Of a stretch of DNA of 64,000 bases, positions 52,005 to 60,776 are shown piece after piece. The first letter of the stretch is position 1, and every line of letters starts with the position of its first letter. The notes under the pieces are model-generated. The model ran no database searches. It worked only from the letters and a program-made list of their open reading frames with translations, and was not told the origin of the DNA. This DNA is from Arthrobacter sp. AZCC_0090 (GTDB taxonomy: Bacteria > Actinomycetota > Actinomycetes > Actinomycetales > Micrococcaceae): positions 176,665 through 240,664 of the forward strand of contig NZ_JACHEE010000007.1 in the NCBI RefSeq assembly GCF_014207375.1. Reading direction: 5' to 3'. The translations under genes were made by a program, and so were the position numbers.

Positions 52005-53948
52005 ATGCCGTCCTTCGCCCCCACCATCGTGTTCATTGGCGGTGGTCCGCGCTCAGCCGGCATCCTCGAACGGCTCGCGGCCAACAAGCCCGCGCTCTTC
52101 GATGGCCCCCTCTCCATCCACGTCGTGGAGCCGCACGAACCCGGTTCCGGGAGGATCTGGCGCTATGACCAGAACCCGGGACTCCTGCTCAACTCCACCG
52201 CCGCGGACGTCACCATGTTCACCGACGGTTCCGTGGCCTGCGACGGTCCCACCGTCGACGGTCCGGGCCTCGCGGCATGGGCAACCGGCGTGCTGGACGG
52301 TTCCATCCGGGACGTCCCGCAGTTCGAACCCCACATCATTGAGCAGCTCAGGGTGCTGACCCCGGCTTCCTTTCCCAGCCGCCAGCTCCAGAGCAAGTAC
52401 CTCGAGTGGTTCTTCCGCCGGGCCGTCGCGGCCCTCGGACCAGATGCCTCGGTGACGGTCCACCGAGGCACAGCGACCGCCGTCGGGCGCAACACTGGAG
52501 CGCCCGACGGCGGTGGGCGGTACCGGGTGCGGCTCGCCTCGGACAGGGTGCTGGAGGCGGATCTCGTGGTGTACTCGCTGGGCCACACGGACTCGCAAGC
52601 CGAGCCGGAATCGGCGCGGCTCGCCGACTTCGCCGCGCGGCACGGCGGGTTCCACGCGGCGCCGTCGTACACCACTGACGTCGACTATTCGGCGATTGCC
52701 CCCGGCCAGGACGTGGTGGTTTCGGGCATGGGGCTGGCGTTCGTGGATCTGCTGGTGCTCTTGTTCGAGGGCCGCGGCGGCCGCTTCGAAGACAGGCCCG
52801 ACGGCGGCCTGGACTACGTGCCATCCGGCGCCGAACCGCGGCTCTGGGCGGGCTCCCGGCGAGGAGTCCCGTACCATTCCAAGATCTCGTCCACGCTGCG
52901 CGGCGAGCCCACCGGCGCCCCCAGGTACTTCACTGCCAGCGCCGTCGAATCGTTGCTCGCCGCCCACGAGGAGCTGGATTTCCGCACGCAGCTCTGGCCC
53001 CTCATTGCCAAGGATGCCGGCTACGCCTATTACCGCGAGCTCTTCACCGGCTATCCGGAACGTGTCCGCGGCAGCTGGGACGAGTTTTTGCTGCGATTCG
53101 ATGGCCTGGATTGGTACAGCCGCGAACGCGAGGACCTCGTTGCCACGGCCATCCCGGATACCGCGCTTCGACTGGATCTCGAGGCCCTGGACCAACCGTT
53201 CAGCGGCTGCGCCTTCGCGGACCATGCCGCCGTGCAACGGTCCGTGGCGAGCTACATCGAACGCGACCTCAAGCTCCGCTCGAGCCCTGACCATTCGGAA
53301 ACGTTGGCCCTGTTCACTGCTTTGCTCCGCGTTTATATGGAACTCGGCCGGCTGGTTCCCCAGGAGCGGCTCAACTCACGCTCCCAGCAAGCTGTGCACG
53401 GTTGGTGGCACGGTTTCTTCAGTTTCGTGGATTCCGGCCCGCCGCCGCACCGCCTCCACGAAATCCTTGCGCTGCATAGGTCCGGACTACTGCAGTTCCT
53501 GGGCCCGGGCATGTGGGTGCGTCCGGACGAAGCCAGCGGCCGGTTCGTGGCCGGTTCCTTCCAATCGCCCGTGGTGGTGGACGCGGCGGCATACATCGAG
53601 GCCCGGTTGCCGTCGCCGTCGGTGGCGCGTTCGGCGAACCCTGCGCTGACAGATCTGCACGACGCCGGATGGGGCACCGAACAGCGGCTGCTCACCTCGG
53701 ACGGCCCGCACTCCACGGGTAAGCTGTTGGTCTCGGGTTCCCACGAGGTGTTGGCTCCCGACGGCGGTCGGCAGGCGCGACTTTTCGCCGTCGGACCCTG
53801 GACCTCGGGGTGGGGCGCGGGTGCGTTCGCGCGGCCCGGCACCAACGCTGCACCGTTCCGCGAGAATGACGCCTTGGCCCGCCTCCTCCTGGCCGAACTC
53901 GCTGCTTTTCACTCTCCTGCTTCGCTCACCGGAAAGGCCCTGACATGA
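52005..53948 (+). CDS. FAD/NAD(P)-binding protein (NAD_binding_9 type)
   Basis: A 647-residue protein beginning with a dinucleotide-binding fold, PTIVFIGGGPRSAGILERLA, then VVEPHEPGSGRIWRYDQNPG, LLLNSTAADVTMF. The layout is that of large flavoproteins related to ornithine or lysine hydroxylases and the HI0933/YdhS group. The C-terminal third is less conserved. It overlaps the following GNAT gene by 4 bases, so the pair acts together; it is divergent from the ABC-monooxygenase operon and may belong to the same process. No activity can be assigned. Confidence 0.85.
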   Translation: MPSFAPTIVFIGGGPRSAGILERLAANKPALFDGPLSIHVVEPHEPGSGRIWRYDQNPGLLLNSTAADVTMFTDGSVACDGPTVDGPGLAAWATGVLDGSIRDVPQFEPHIIEQLRVLTPASFPSRQLQSKYLEWFFRRAVAALGPDASVTVHRGTATAVGRNTGAPDGGGRYRVRLASDRVLEADLVVYSLGHTDSQAEPESARLADFAARHGGFHAAPSYTTDVDYSAIAPGQDVVVSGMGLAFVDLLVLLFEGRGGRFEDRPDGGLDYVPSGAEPRLWAGSRRGVPYHSKISSTLRGEPTGAPRYFTASAVESLLAAHEELDFRTQLWPLIAKDAGYAYYRELFTGYPERVRGSWDEFLLRFDGLDWYSREREDLVATAIPDTALRLDLEALDQPFSGCAFADHAAVQRSVASYIERDLKLRSSPDHSETLALFTALLRVYMELGRLVPQERLNSRSQQAVHGWWHGFFSFVDSGPPPHRLHEILALHRSGLLQFLGPGMWVRPDEASGRFVAGSFQSPVVVDAAAYIEARLPSPSVARSANPALTDLHDAGWGTEQRLLTSDGPHSTGKLLVSGSHEVLAPDGGRQARLFAVGPWTSGWGAGAFARPGTNAAPFRENDALARLLLAELAAFHSPASLTGKALT

Positions 53949-54466
53949 GCTCCGTCGATACATCCACCGCTGCTGCCTTCGACGTCCTGAGCCTGCCCAT
54001 GCGCGATCCGCGCGTCAAGCCCCTCCTGGACGAACTCGCCGTCGAATACAGCACCAGGTATGGGGACCTCTTTGGCAGCGGAGGCGCGGCTGAGGAGCTC
54101 AACCGGTACCCGGCCGGCGAGTTTGCCGCGCCCCACGGGGCCTTGCTCATCCTGCAGGAGAACGGCGAAACCGTGGCGGGCGGGGCATTCCGCCGCTACG
54201 ACTCCCGTACGGCAGAGCTCAAGCGGATCTGGACGCACTCCGCACACCGCCGTCGTGGGCTGGCCCGGGTGGTTCTCGCCGAGCTGGAGGCCGAGGCTGC
54301 GCGGCGTGGTTACCGCCGGATCTACCTCACCACCGGTCCGCGGCAGCCCGAAGCCAAGAACCTGTACCTGGCCACTGGCTACACTCCGTTGTTCGATCTC
54401 GACGCGGATCCTGAAGAAATCAAGCATTTGGCGTTCTCGAAGGACCTGACTCCCGTCGAGGGGTGA
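53945..54466 (+). CDS. GNAT-family N-acetyltransferase
   Basis: A 173-residue acetyltransferase: LLILQENGETVAGGAFRRYD, LKRIWTHSAHRRRGLARVVL (acetyl-CoA loop, motif A) and IYLTTGPRQPEAKNLYLATG at the end. ATG overlaps the stop of the upstream flavoprotein gene. Its own stop codon lies inside the left arm of the hairpin at 54463-54507. Confidence 0.9.
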   Translation: MSSVDTSTAAAFDVLSLPMRDPRVKPLLDELAVEYSTRYGDLFGSGGAAEELNRYPAGEFAAPHGALLILQENGETVAGGAFRRYDSRTAELKRIWTHSAHRRRGLARVVLAELEAEAARRGYRRIYLTTGPRQPEAKNLYLATGYTPLFDLDADPEEIKHLAFSKDLTPVEG

Positions 54467-54507
54467 GATCTCGGCGCTTTCGCTCGCTCAAAGTGCCGAG
54501 ATCTCAC
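54463..54507. terminator. Long hairpin between convergent genes
   Basis: Two 18-base arms pair at 17 positions around a 9-base loop. The arms contain GTGAGATCTCGGC and its complement. It covers the GNAT stop codon and ends 11 bases before the DinB gene stop, so it serves both directions. Confidence 0.7.
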
Positions 54508-54517
54508 GTTTGGATTG

Positions 54518-55096
54518 CTACCCCGCTGCTTGACGGGCGGCGGCCTCAATCCGCGCCCGGTGTGCGGCCCACTCTTCGGTGCTTCGCTGCGACAAGTTCA
54601 GGTCCCCGGGGCCTTTTCCGGCCGAGCCGTCGATGAGCTCGCGAAGGATGTCGGCATGCCCCAAGTGCTGGGCCGTCTCGACGCACATGTGGACCAGGAT
54701 CTGATGGAGCGTCACGCGGCGCCGCTCTTCCGCCCACCATGGCACTTCCCCGGGAGCATCGAGCGGCAGTGCTTCGATAGTCGCATCGCTGTGCTCGGCA
54801 GAGAAACGATGCAGTTCGACGATCTCCTCCCGGGTCTCTTCCGGCGGGACCCACAGGTCCGCGTCGGCTTCGGCATCGTCGGCAAGCCACGGCAGATCCT
54901 TGCCGCTGGGCCGGCCAAAGACCTCTCCGAAGTACCCGAGTTCCACGCTGGCCACATGCTTGACCAACCCCAGCAGGTTGGTGCCGGTGGGGGTCATGGG
55001 CCGGCGGACATCGTATTCGTCGAGTCCGTCGAGTTTGGCGAGGAGCTCGCCGCGCCGGGCACGCAGGTATTTGAGCAGAACCGCTTTGTCATCCAT
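54518..55096 (-). CDS. DinB-family protein (DUF664 type)
   Basis: The 192-residue four-helix protein has the metal-type His pattern of the DinB/YfiT fold: NLLGLVKHVASVELGYFGEV, then VTLHQILVHMCVETAQHLGH, ADILRELIDG. Related enzymes use bacillithiol or mycothiol as cofactor; this actinobacterial member could be mycothiol-dependent (inference). Confidence 0.88.
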   Translation of the reverse strand: MDDKAVLLKYLRARRGELLAKLDGLDEYDVRRPMTPTGTNLLGLVKHVASVELGYFGEVFGRPSGKDLPWLADDAEADADLWVPPEETREEIVELHRFSAEHSDATIEALPLDAPGEVPWWAEERRRVTLHQILVHMCVETAQHLGHADILRELIDGSAGKGPGDLNLSQRSTEEWAAHRARIEAAARQAAG

Positions 55097-55180
55097 GCCG
55101 GAACTTTACCGTTGCCGGTTCAGCAGGAGTCGGGTGCCAGTACCCTTCTCATGACGGTCCCGCGTGTGTACCGTCGGTGC

Positions 55181-55738
55181 ATGGCCAAGCTGATTTACGC
55201 AGGAATCATGTCGCTGGACGGCTACACCGCCGATGCCAACGGAAAGTTCGACTGGAGCATGCCCGACGAAGAAGTGCACAGCTTCGTCAATGACCTGGAG
55301 CGGCCTGTCGGCACCTATCTCTACGGCCGGCGGATGTATGAGGTCATGTCCGCATGGGAGGACATGTCCCTTTCCGATGAGCCGCCCGTCGTGCAGGACT
55401 ATGCCGAGATTTGGCGTGCCGCGGACAAGATCGTGTATTCCAGCAGCTTGGCGGGTCCGTCCACTGCGAGGACGCGTATTGAGCGGGAGTTCGACGCCGG
55501 AGCCATCCGCGCGCTGAAAGAGGCGTCAGAGAGGGACATGTCCATTGGTGGCACAGTCCTCGCTGCCCAAGCCATCAAAGCCGGCCTGGTGGACGAGTTC
55601 GGTCTCTTCCTCACGCCGGTGGTCGTCGGAGGCGGCAAGCAGTTCCTCCCAGACGGCGTAAGGATGACGCTCAAGCTACTGGACGAGCGTCGCTTTGACA
55701 ACGGCGTCGTCTACCTCCGGTACGCCAAGGGGGCATGA
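55181..55738 (+). CDS. Dihydrofolate reductase-family protein (RibD C-terminal-like)
   Basis: A 185-residue NADPH-dependent reductase-like protein: MAKLIYAGIMSLDGYTADAN, TYLYGRRMYEVMSAWEDM, RDMSIGGTVLAAQAIKAGLV and DEFGLFLTPVVVGGGKQFLP. It resembles the RibD C-terminal domain that reduces pyrimidine ribosyl compounds, but stand-alone members are uncharacterised. ATG 55181 gives the conserved start. The remnant at 38836 is a relative. Confidence 0.88.
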   Translation: MAKLIYAGIMSLDGYTADANGKFDWSMPDEEVHSFVNDLERPVGTYLYGRRMYEVMSAWEDMSLSDEPPVVQDYAEIWRAADKIVYSSSLAGPSTARTRIEREFDAGAIRALKEASERDMSIGGTVLAAQAIKAGLVDEFGLFLTPVVVGGGKQFLPDGVRMTLKLLDERRFDNGVVYLRYAKGA

Positions 55739-55826
55739 CCGGGAAAGAACAAGCCCTGCCTATCCATGAAATTGGCACATCAAAGTTTTCGGCCATTTCG
55801 CGGCTCCGCACCACTAAGCTATGCGC

Positions 55827-57533
55827 ATGGCCAACAAAACCACAGCTGAAAAACTCGCCACGATCCAGCAGGGATACACCCTCGAAGGCGCCACGATCGA
55901 GCTAGGCGCAGCCATCGTCGACGGCGAAGTCCACAAAGAAGCGCAAGTCCGGTTGCCGCTGTCCATGATGAACCGGCATGGCCTGGTAGCTGGCGCAACT
56001 GGCACGGGCAAGACCGTCACCCTGCACATGATGGCGGAACAACTTTCCACCGCCGGAGTCCCGGTTTTCCTCGCGGATATCAAGGGGGACCTTTCAGGAC
56101 TCGCCACCGAGGCGACGGCCAGCGAAAAACTCACGGCCCGCACAGCCAGCCTCGGCCAACAGTGGGTGGGCAAGGCTTTTCCGGTCGAGTTCCTCTCGCT
56201 GGGCGGGGATGGTAACGGCGTTCCCGTCCGCGCAACTATCACCTCGTTCGGCCCGATCCTGCTTTCGCGCATCATGGAGCTCAACGACACCCAGGAATCC
56301 AGCCTGCAGCTGATCTTCCATTTCGCGGATCAGAAAAAGCTGGAACTGATCGATCTCAAGGACCTGCGAGCGGTCATCCAGTTCTTGACCTCTGATGAAG
56401 GCAAGGCTGAGCTCCAAGACCTCGGCGGGCTCTCCAAGGCAACGGCCGGCGTCATCCTGCGTGAACTCGTCAACCTTGAGGCGCAGGGCATGGAGAAGTT
56501 CTTTGGCGAGCCGGAATTCGATACGGCAGAGCTGCTCCGCACCGCCCCGGACGGCCGCGGTGTGATCAGTTGCCTCGAACTGCCCACGCTCCAGACCAAA
56601 CCAATGCTGTTCTCGACGTTCCTTATGTGGCTGCTTGCGGACCTGTTCGAAGACCTGCCCGAAGCGGGAGACCTGGACAAACCCAAGCTCGTGTTCTTCC
56701 TCGACGAAGCCCACTTGCTCTTCAATGGCGCGTCCAAGGCCTTCCTCGACGCCATCACCACCACGGTACGGCTCATCCGGTCCAAGGGTGTCGGCATCTT
56801 CTTTGTCACCCAGACACCCAAGGATGTTCCTGCCGATGTCCTTGGCCAACTTGCCAACCGGGTCCAGCACGCCCTGCGCGCCTTCACCCCGGAGGATGCC
56901 AAAGCCCTCAAGGCCACGGTGTCCACGTTCCCGGTGAGCGACTACGACCTTGAAGAAACCCTCACCTCCGCAGGCATCGGTGAAGCGGTCGTCACCGTCA
57001 TGAACGAAAAGGGCGCGCCCACACCGGTTGCCCTGACCAAGCTGCGCGCACCGGAATCCGTGATGGGTCCCAGTGCGGACGATCTGATCCGCAGTACCAT
57101 TGCGGCTTCATCACTCCTGCCCAAGTACGGCACCGCTGTTGACAACATTTCGGCTTACGAGAAACTGACCGGCAAGGGCACCGCACCCACTACCGGAGAA
57201 GCGGCGCCAGGACAGCCGCCGGTGCCTGCTTCGCTTGACCCCATCGCCGTGGATGCCGATGCCCGCAGAATCGAAGAAGAGATCCTTGGCCGCCCCAGCA
57301 GCCGTCCACTGCCGGGCTCAGTACCCGTCGAGTTGCCGCCGGCACCGGCACCAGCCCATGCACCGGCGCCAGTTCCCCAGCAGGACGGCGGCGGAATGAT
57401 GGGCGATCTTGCCGGCGTACTGGGCGGTGCGCTCGGCGGCGGAATCAAGAGCATGGCACGGTCGCTCGGCACGCAACTCGGCCGGGAATTGCTCCGCGGA
57501 GTGTTCGGAACCTCATCGCGTCGCCGCCGCTAA
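55827..57533 (+). CDS. HerA-like ATPase, DUF853 family
   Basis: A 568-residue ATPase with Walker A GATGTGKT (residues 56-63), FLADIKGDLSGLA, Walker B KLVFFLDEAHLLFN and VGIFFVTQTPKDVP, the pattern of the HerA-C/DUF853 family of FtsK-HerA ATPases. The last 110 residues are Pro/Ala-rich followed by a Gly-rich segment and a basic RRRR end. The role in DNA or membrane processes is unknown. TAAGCT at 55815-55820 lies 6 bases before ATG 55827 and no Shine-Dalgarno is present, so a leaderless mRNA is likely; ATG 55821 is less likely. Confidence 0.9.
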   Translation: MANKTTAEKLATIQQGYTLEGATIELGAAIVDGEVHKEAQVRLPLSMMNRHGLVAGATGTGKTVTLHMMAEQLSTAGVPVFLADIKGDLSGLATEATASEKLTARTASLGQQWVGKAFPVEFLSLGGDGNGVPVRATITSFGPILLSRIMELNDTQESSLQLIFHFADQKKLELIDLKDLRAVIQFLTSDEGKAELQDLGGLSKATAGVILRELVNLEAQGMEKFFGEPEFDTAELLRTAPDGRGVISCLELPTLQTKPMLFSTFLMWLLADLFEDLPEAGDLDKPKLVFFLDEAHLLFNGASKAFLDAITTTVRLIRSKGVGIFFVTQTPKDVPADVLGQLANRVQHALRAFTPEDAKALKATVSTFPVSDYDLEETLTSAGIGEAVVTVMNEKGAPTPVALTKLRAPESVMGPSADDLIRSTIAASSLLPKYGTAVDNISAYEKLTGKGTAPTTGEAAPGQPPVPASLDPIAVDADARRIEEEILGRPSSRPLPGSVPVELPPAPAPAHAPAPVPQQDGGGMMGDLAGVLGGALGGGIKSMARSLGTQLGRELLRGVFGTSSRRRR

Positions 57534-57638
57534 AACGGAGCTGCCACCCGCCGTCGTGCCCTTCCTACAGCATGTTCGCTCGTCACGTGAGGGGAAGGAT
57601 GCCGAGGTATTGCGGACCCGGCAGGTAACGTAAAGGGC

Positions 57639-58637
57639 GTGCAGTTGAGTCAAGCGTTGGTCAAGACCGCGGCCGGGTGGCTGCTCGGTCTGATGCTTGC
57701 TGTCGCCGCTGCGATCGTCTCCATCAACCTCGCGAGCAACTCCGTAGCCAGTCCACAGCAGCAAGTTCGCGAGTACCTGGGAGCGCTCCAGAAGGGCCAT
57801 GGCGGCGAGGCACTCGGGCTTCTGCATGCGTCCGTACCCAACGCCAACGCCGCGATGCTGGACGGTACTGCACTGCAGACGGCGGCGTCGAAGATGACCG
57901 ATATCAAGATCGGCAACGCCGAATCCCGCGGTGGCAACCGCGTGACGGTCCCTATGGACTACCAAATGGACGGCAAGGCGATGCACTCGGATTTCTTGCT
58001 TGAACGGACGGGCACCGAGTGGCTGTTCTTCGGCAAATGGTCCTTCGTGCCGTCATCCCTGCCGACTATCGAGGTGACCGTAGTCAACGCCAACGAGGCG
58101 AACCTGAACGGCGTCCCGGTGAACCTGCCCAATGGCCGCAACAGCTTTGCCGTGTTTTACCCTGGCCAATACGAGGCAAGCCTCACGGGCAAATACTTCT
58201 CGGCATCCTCCACCAGCACGTCAGTGACCGCCGGCGCGTCGCCCCAGGCACCCCTCAACCTCCTGACGAAGCCCACGGACGCCATGATCAAGGTGGTCAG
58301 CGACAAGGTCAAGGAATTCCTGGACAACTGCGCCGCCGAAGCCACCAAGCAACAAAAGCTTCAGCCCGACTGCCCGTTCTACCACGTCACCAACAGCCGG
58401 GTGGTGGACGGCACCATCAAGTGGCAAATCACGGAGTACCCCAAGGTGAGTATCGATCCCTTTGATGGCCAATGGGTGGTGGCACCACTCAATGGCAAGG
58501 CCCGGGTAACCGCCCGCGAGATCGATCTCTTCAGCGGATTGGTCGGTGACCTCAACGCGGTCCACGATTTCAGCTTCACCACGCGGTTGGACATCGGCGC
58601 CGACACCATCACGGTCACCCCGCTGGTGAGCTTCTAG
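57639..58637 (+). CDS. Membrane-anchored hypothetical protein
   Basis: A 332-residue protein with one N-terminal helix (TAAGWLLGLMLAVAAAIVSI) and a large extracytoplasmic part. The first external section (SPQQQVREYLGALQKGHGGE, ALGLLHAS) resembles NTF2/DUF4878-like lumenal domains, the later part is beta-rich. Two Cys (NCAAEATK, PDCPFYH) may form a disulfide. It starts at GTG 57639 after AAAGGG. No defined family recognised. Confidence 0.7.
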   Translation: MQLSQALVKTAAGWLLGLMLAVAAAIVSINLASNSVASPQQQVREYLGALQKGHGGEALGLLHASVPNANAAMLDGTALQTAASKMTDIKIGNAESRGGNRVTVPMDYQMDGKAMHSDFLLERTGTEWLFFGKWSFVPSSLPTIEVTVVNANEANLNGVPVNLPNGRNSFAVFYPGQYEASLTGKYFSASSTSTSVTAGASPQAPLNLLTKPTDAMIKVVSDKVKEFLDNCAAEATKQQKLQPDCPFYHVTNSRVVDGTIKWQITEYPKVSIDPFDGQWVVAPLNGKARVTAREIDLFSGLVGDLNAVHDFSFTTRLDIGADTITVTPLVSF

Positions 58638-58659
58638 GTTTCGCCGTTTGAGTGGGCCA

Positions 58660-58762
58660 GCGTCACATAGCGCAGGTTTTTGGCCGTGACCGACTCACCG
58701 AATCCCCGAGTTTCCGGGGTTGTCCTCGACGCTGGACGCTAAAAAGTTGCTCAGCGTGACGC
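58660..58762. repeat. Intergenic repeat, copy 2 (103 bp, REP/MITE-like)
   Basis: It begins GCGTCAC and ends GTGACGC, with GCAGGTTTT inside the left end and AAAAGTTGCTC inside the right, the same design as 7653-7754. It fills the gap between two convergent genes. The middle parts of the copies differ, so mainly the ends are conserved. Confidence 0.6.
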
Positions 58763-58787
58763 GGCGAAGGCTCCGGCCAGCCCCTGC

Positions 58788-60776
58788 CTAGTCCATCCCG
58801 CGCAGGTCAAGCACCAGCTCGGAGTCGCCATCGGCCTGCAAAACCACGGGGATGCCCCAGTCTTGCTGGTAGAGGTGGCACGCGGCGTGATCGGGAATTT
58901 CGCCGTCCTCCGTCTCCGGGCCGTCGCACGCGGCCGCGCGGGCCGTGATGTGGAGGATCCCTTCAGGCACGTCCGCGGACAGCTCGAGGGTCCGCAGCAG
59001 CCCCACGGACGTGCCACCGCCGGAAAGCAGCAGCTCGGGCGGGGTCGACGAGATCTTCAGCTGCGTGGGGTCGCCCCAGCGGTCGTCAAGCTTCTGGCCG
59101 GTCGGGGCCGTGAAGCGCACCGTGAGCTCCAGGTTTCCCGGCGCCACGGGGCTCTTGGGCCGGTGCGTCTGGGAGGCCCCCTCGTCCACCTGCTGGGCTT
59201 CCTTGGGGATGGGGACCAGGACCAATTGGTGCTTGTTGGACTCCACCACCACCAGCAGCGGCTCGCCGCCTTCCGGGTAGACCACGACGACGTCGCTCGG
59301 CTCCGCGAGTCCCCTCGCCAAAGTCGACACGGTCTCAGTGGCGGGGTCGTAGCGCCGCACGGCACCGTTGTAGGTGTCTGCGATGGCCACGGAACCGTCG
59401 GGGAGCACTGTCACGCCCAAGGGGTGCTGCAGACGGGCTTCGGTGGCCTCGCCGTCACGGAAGCCGAAATCGAACAACCCCTTGCCCACGGCCGACTCAA
59501 CGGTTACACCGGTTTCGCCAAAGACCAGGCGGCGCAATGCCGAGGTCTCGGAATCGGCCACCCAGATGTTGTCGTCGGCGTCCACGGCCAGGCCGGAAGG
59601 CTGGGCGAACCAAGCTTCCTCGGCAGCTCCGTCCAGCAAGCCCTCAAGGCCCGAGCCGGCCAGGATGGACACCTCGCCGCTCAACGGCTCGAAGGCGAAG
59701 ATCTGGTGCGTGCCGGCCATCGCGATGACAACGCGCTGCAGCTTCTCGCTCCACACCACGTCCCACGGCGAGGACAGGGACACCCCGGTCCCAAGACCCA
59801 GCACCCCGACGTCCACCGCGTCGGCAGCGAAGTCAGCCGGACCGCCGTCGTGCGCGCCAGCCGTGGAAGCCCCAGCCCAAACGCCGGCACCGCTGTCCGT
59901 CACGCGGGCAGGACCGGCGTCGAGCAGTCGCTGAACGCCGTTGCCGGCAATAGTCTGCACATAACCGGAGCTGAGCGTGACCCCGCGGAGCCGGTGGTTC
60001 ACCGTGTCCGCCACCACGGCTTCGTAGCCAAGTTTCCAGGCGAGCTCCGCCGGGAGGACCGCCACGCCCTGCGGCTCGTTGAACTGGGCGATTTCCGCTG
60101 CGCCGTCCAGGTAGCCCTTGGTGCCGGAACCGATGACGCGCTCCACGGTCTCAAGGTCCGGGCGCAGTTCCACCAGGCGGTGGTGGCCGGAATCGACCAC
60201 CAGGTAGTTGCCGTTGTCCAGCTGGGTCGCCTTACCCGGGAAACGCAGGGTGCCCGACGTCGGGACGGGAGCCACGTAGGGTCCGTCACCGCGGTGGAGG
60301 GTCCCCTTGGCGTCGTGCTCGGCCACGAGCTCCTCGAGGAGCACCGCGAGGCCGTCTGCGTGGCCCTCACCGGAGAGGTGCGCCACGATGTAACCCTCGG
60401 GATCCACTACCACCAGCGTGGGCCAAGCGCGGGCCGTGTAGGCCTTCCACGTGGCGAGCTCGGGGTCGTCCAGGACGGGATGGTGGATTTCGTAGCGCTC
60501 CACGGCAGATGCGAGGGCCACGGGATCGGCCTCGTGCTCGAACTTGGGGGAGTGCACGCCAACCGTCACTAGGACGTCGGAATACTTCTCCTCAAGCGGG
60601 CGCAGCTCGTCCAGCACATGGAGGCAGTTGATGCAGCAGAACGTCCAGAAGTCCAGCAGCACGATCTTGCCCCGCAGCGCTTCCAGGTCCAGGGACTTCC
60701 CCCCGGTGTTGAGCCAGCCACGGCCCACCAGTTCAGAAGCGCGGACACGCAGTTGGGTGCGTACGGTTTCGCTCAT
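58788..60776 (-). CDS. NHL-repeat thioredoxin-like protein (NHLRC2 type)
   Basis: The 662-residue cytoplasmic protein starts with a thioredoxin-like domain (VLLDFWTFCCINCLHVLDEL, CxxC at Cys48 and Cys51), followed by several NHL beta-propeller repeats (NYLVVDSGHHRLVEL, VADTVNHRLRGV, WVADSETSALRRLVF, VAIADTYNGAVRRYD) and a C-terminal beta domain. This order matches the human NHLRC2 family. The start overlaps the stop of the upstream CopD-CtaG gene as TGATG. Function uncertain, perhaps redox control. Confidence 0.92.
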   Translation of the reverse strand: MSETVRTQLRVRASELVGRGWLNTGGKSLDLEALRGKIVLLDFWTFCCINCLHVLDELRPLEEKYSDVLVTVGVHSPKFEHEADPVALASAVERYEIHHPVLDDPELATWKAYTARAWPTLVVVDPEGYIVAHLSGEGHADGLAVLLEELVAEHDAKGTLHRGDGPYVAPVPTSGTLRFPGKATQLDNGNYLVVDSGHHRLVELRPDLETVERVIGSGTKGYLDGAAEIAQFNEPQGVAVLPAELAWKLGYEAVVADTVNHRLRGVTLSSGYVQTIAGNGVQRLLDAGPARVTDSGAGVWAGASTAGAHDGGPADFAADAVDVGVLGLGTGVSLSSPWDVVWSEKLQRVVIAMAGTHQIFAFEPLSGEVSILAGSGLEGLLDGAAEEAWFAQPSGLAVDADDNIWVADSETSALRRLVFGETGVTVESAVGKGLFDFGFRDGEATEARLQHPLGVTVLPDGSVAIADTYNGAVRRYDPATETVSTLARGLAEPSDVVVVYPEGGEPLLVVVESNKHQLVLVPIPKEAQQVDEGASQTHRPKSPVAPGNLELTVRFTAPTGQKLDDRWGDPTQLKISSTPPELLLSGGGTSVGLLRTLELSADVPEGILHITARAAACDGPETEDGEIPDHAACHLYQQDWGIPVVLQADGDSELVLDLRGMD

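Noticed and set aside
58863..60572. A 569-codon open frame on the plus strand
   Set aside because: It is antisense to the NHL-thioredoxin gene and shows no domain-like sequence.
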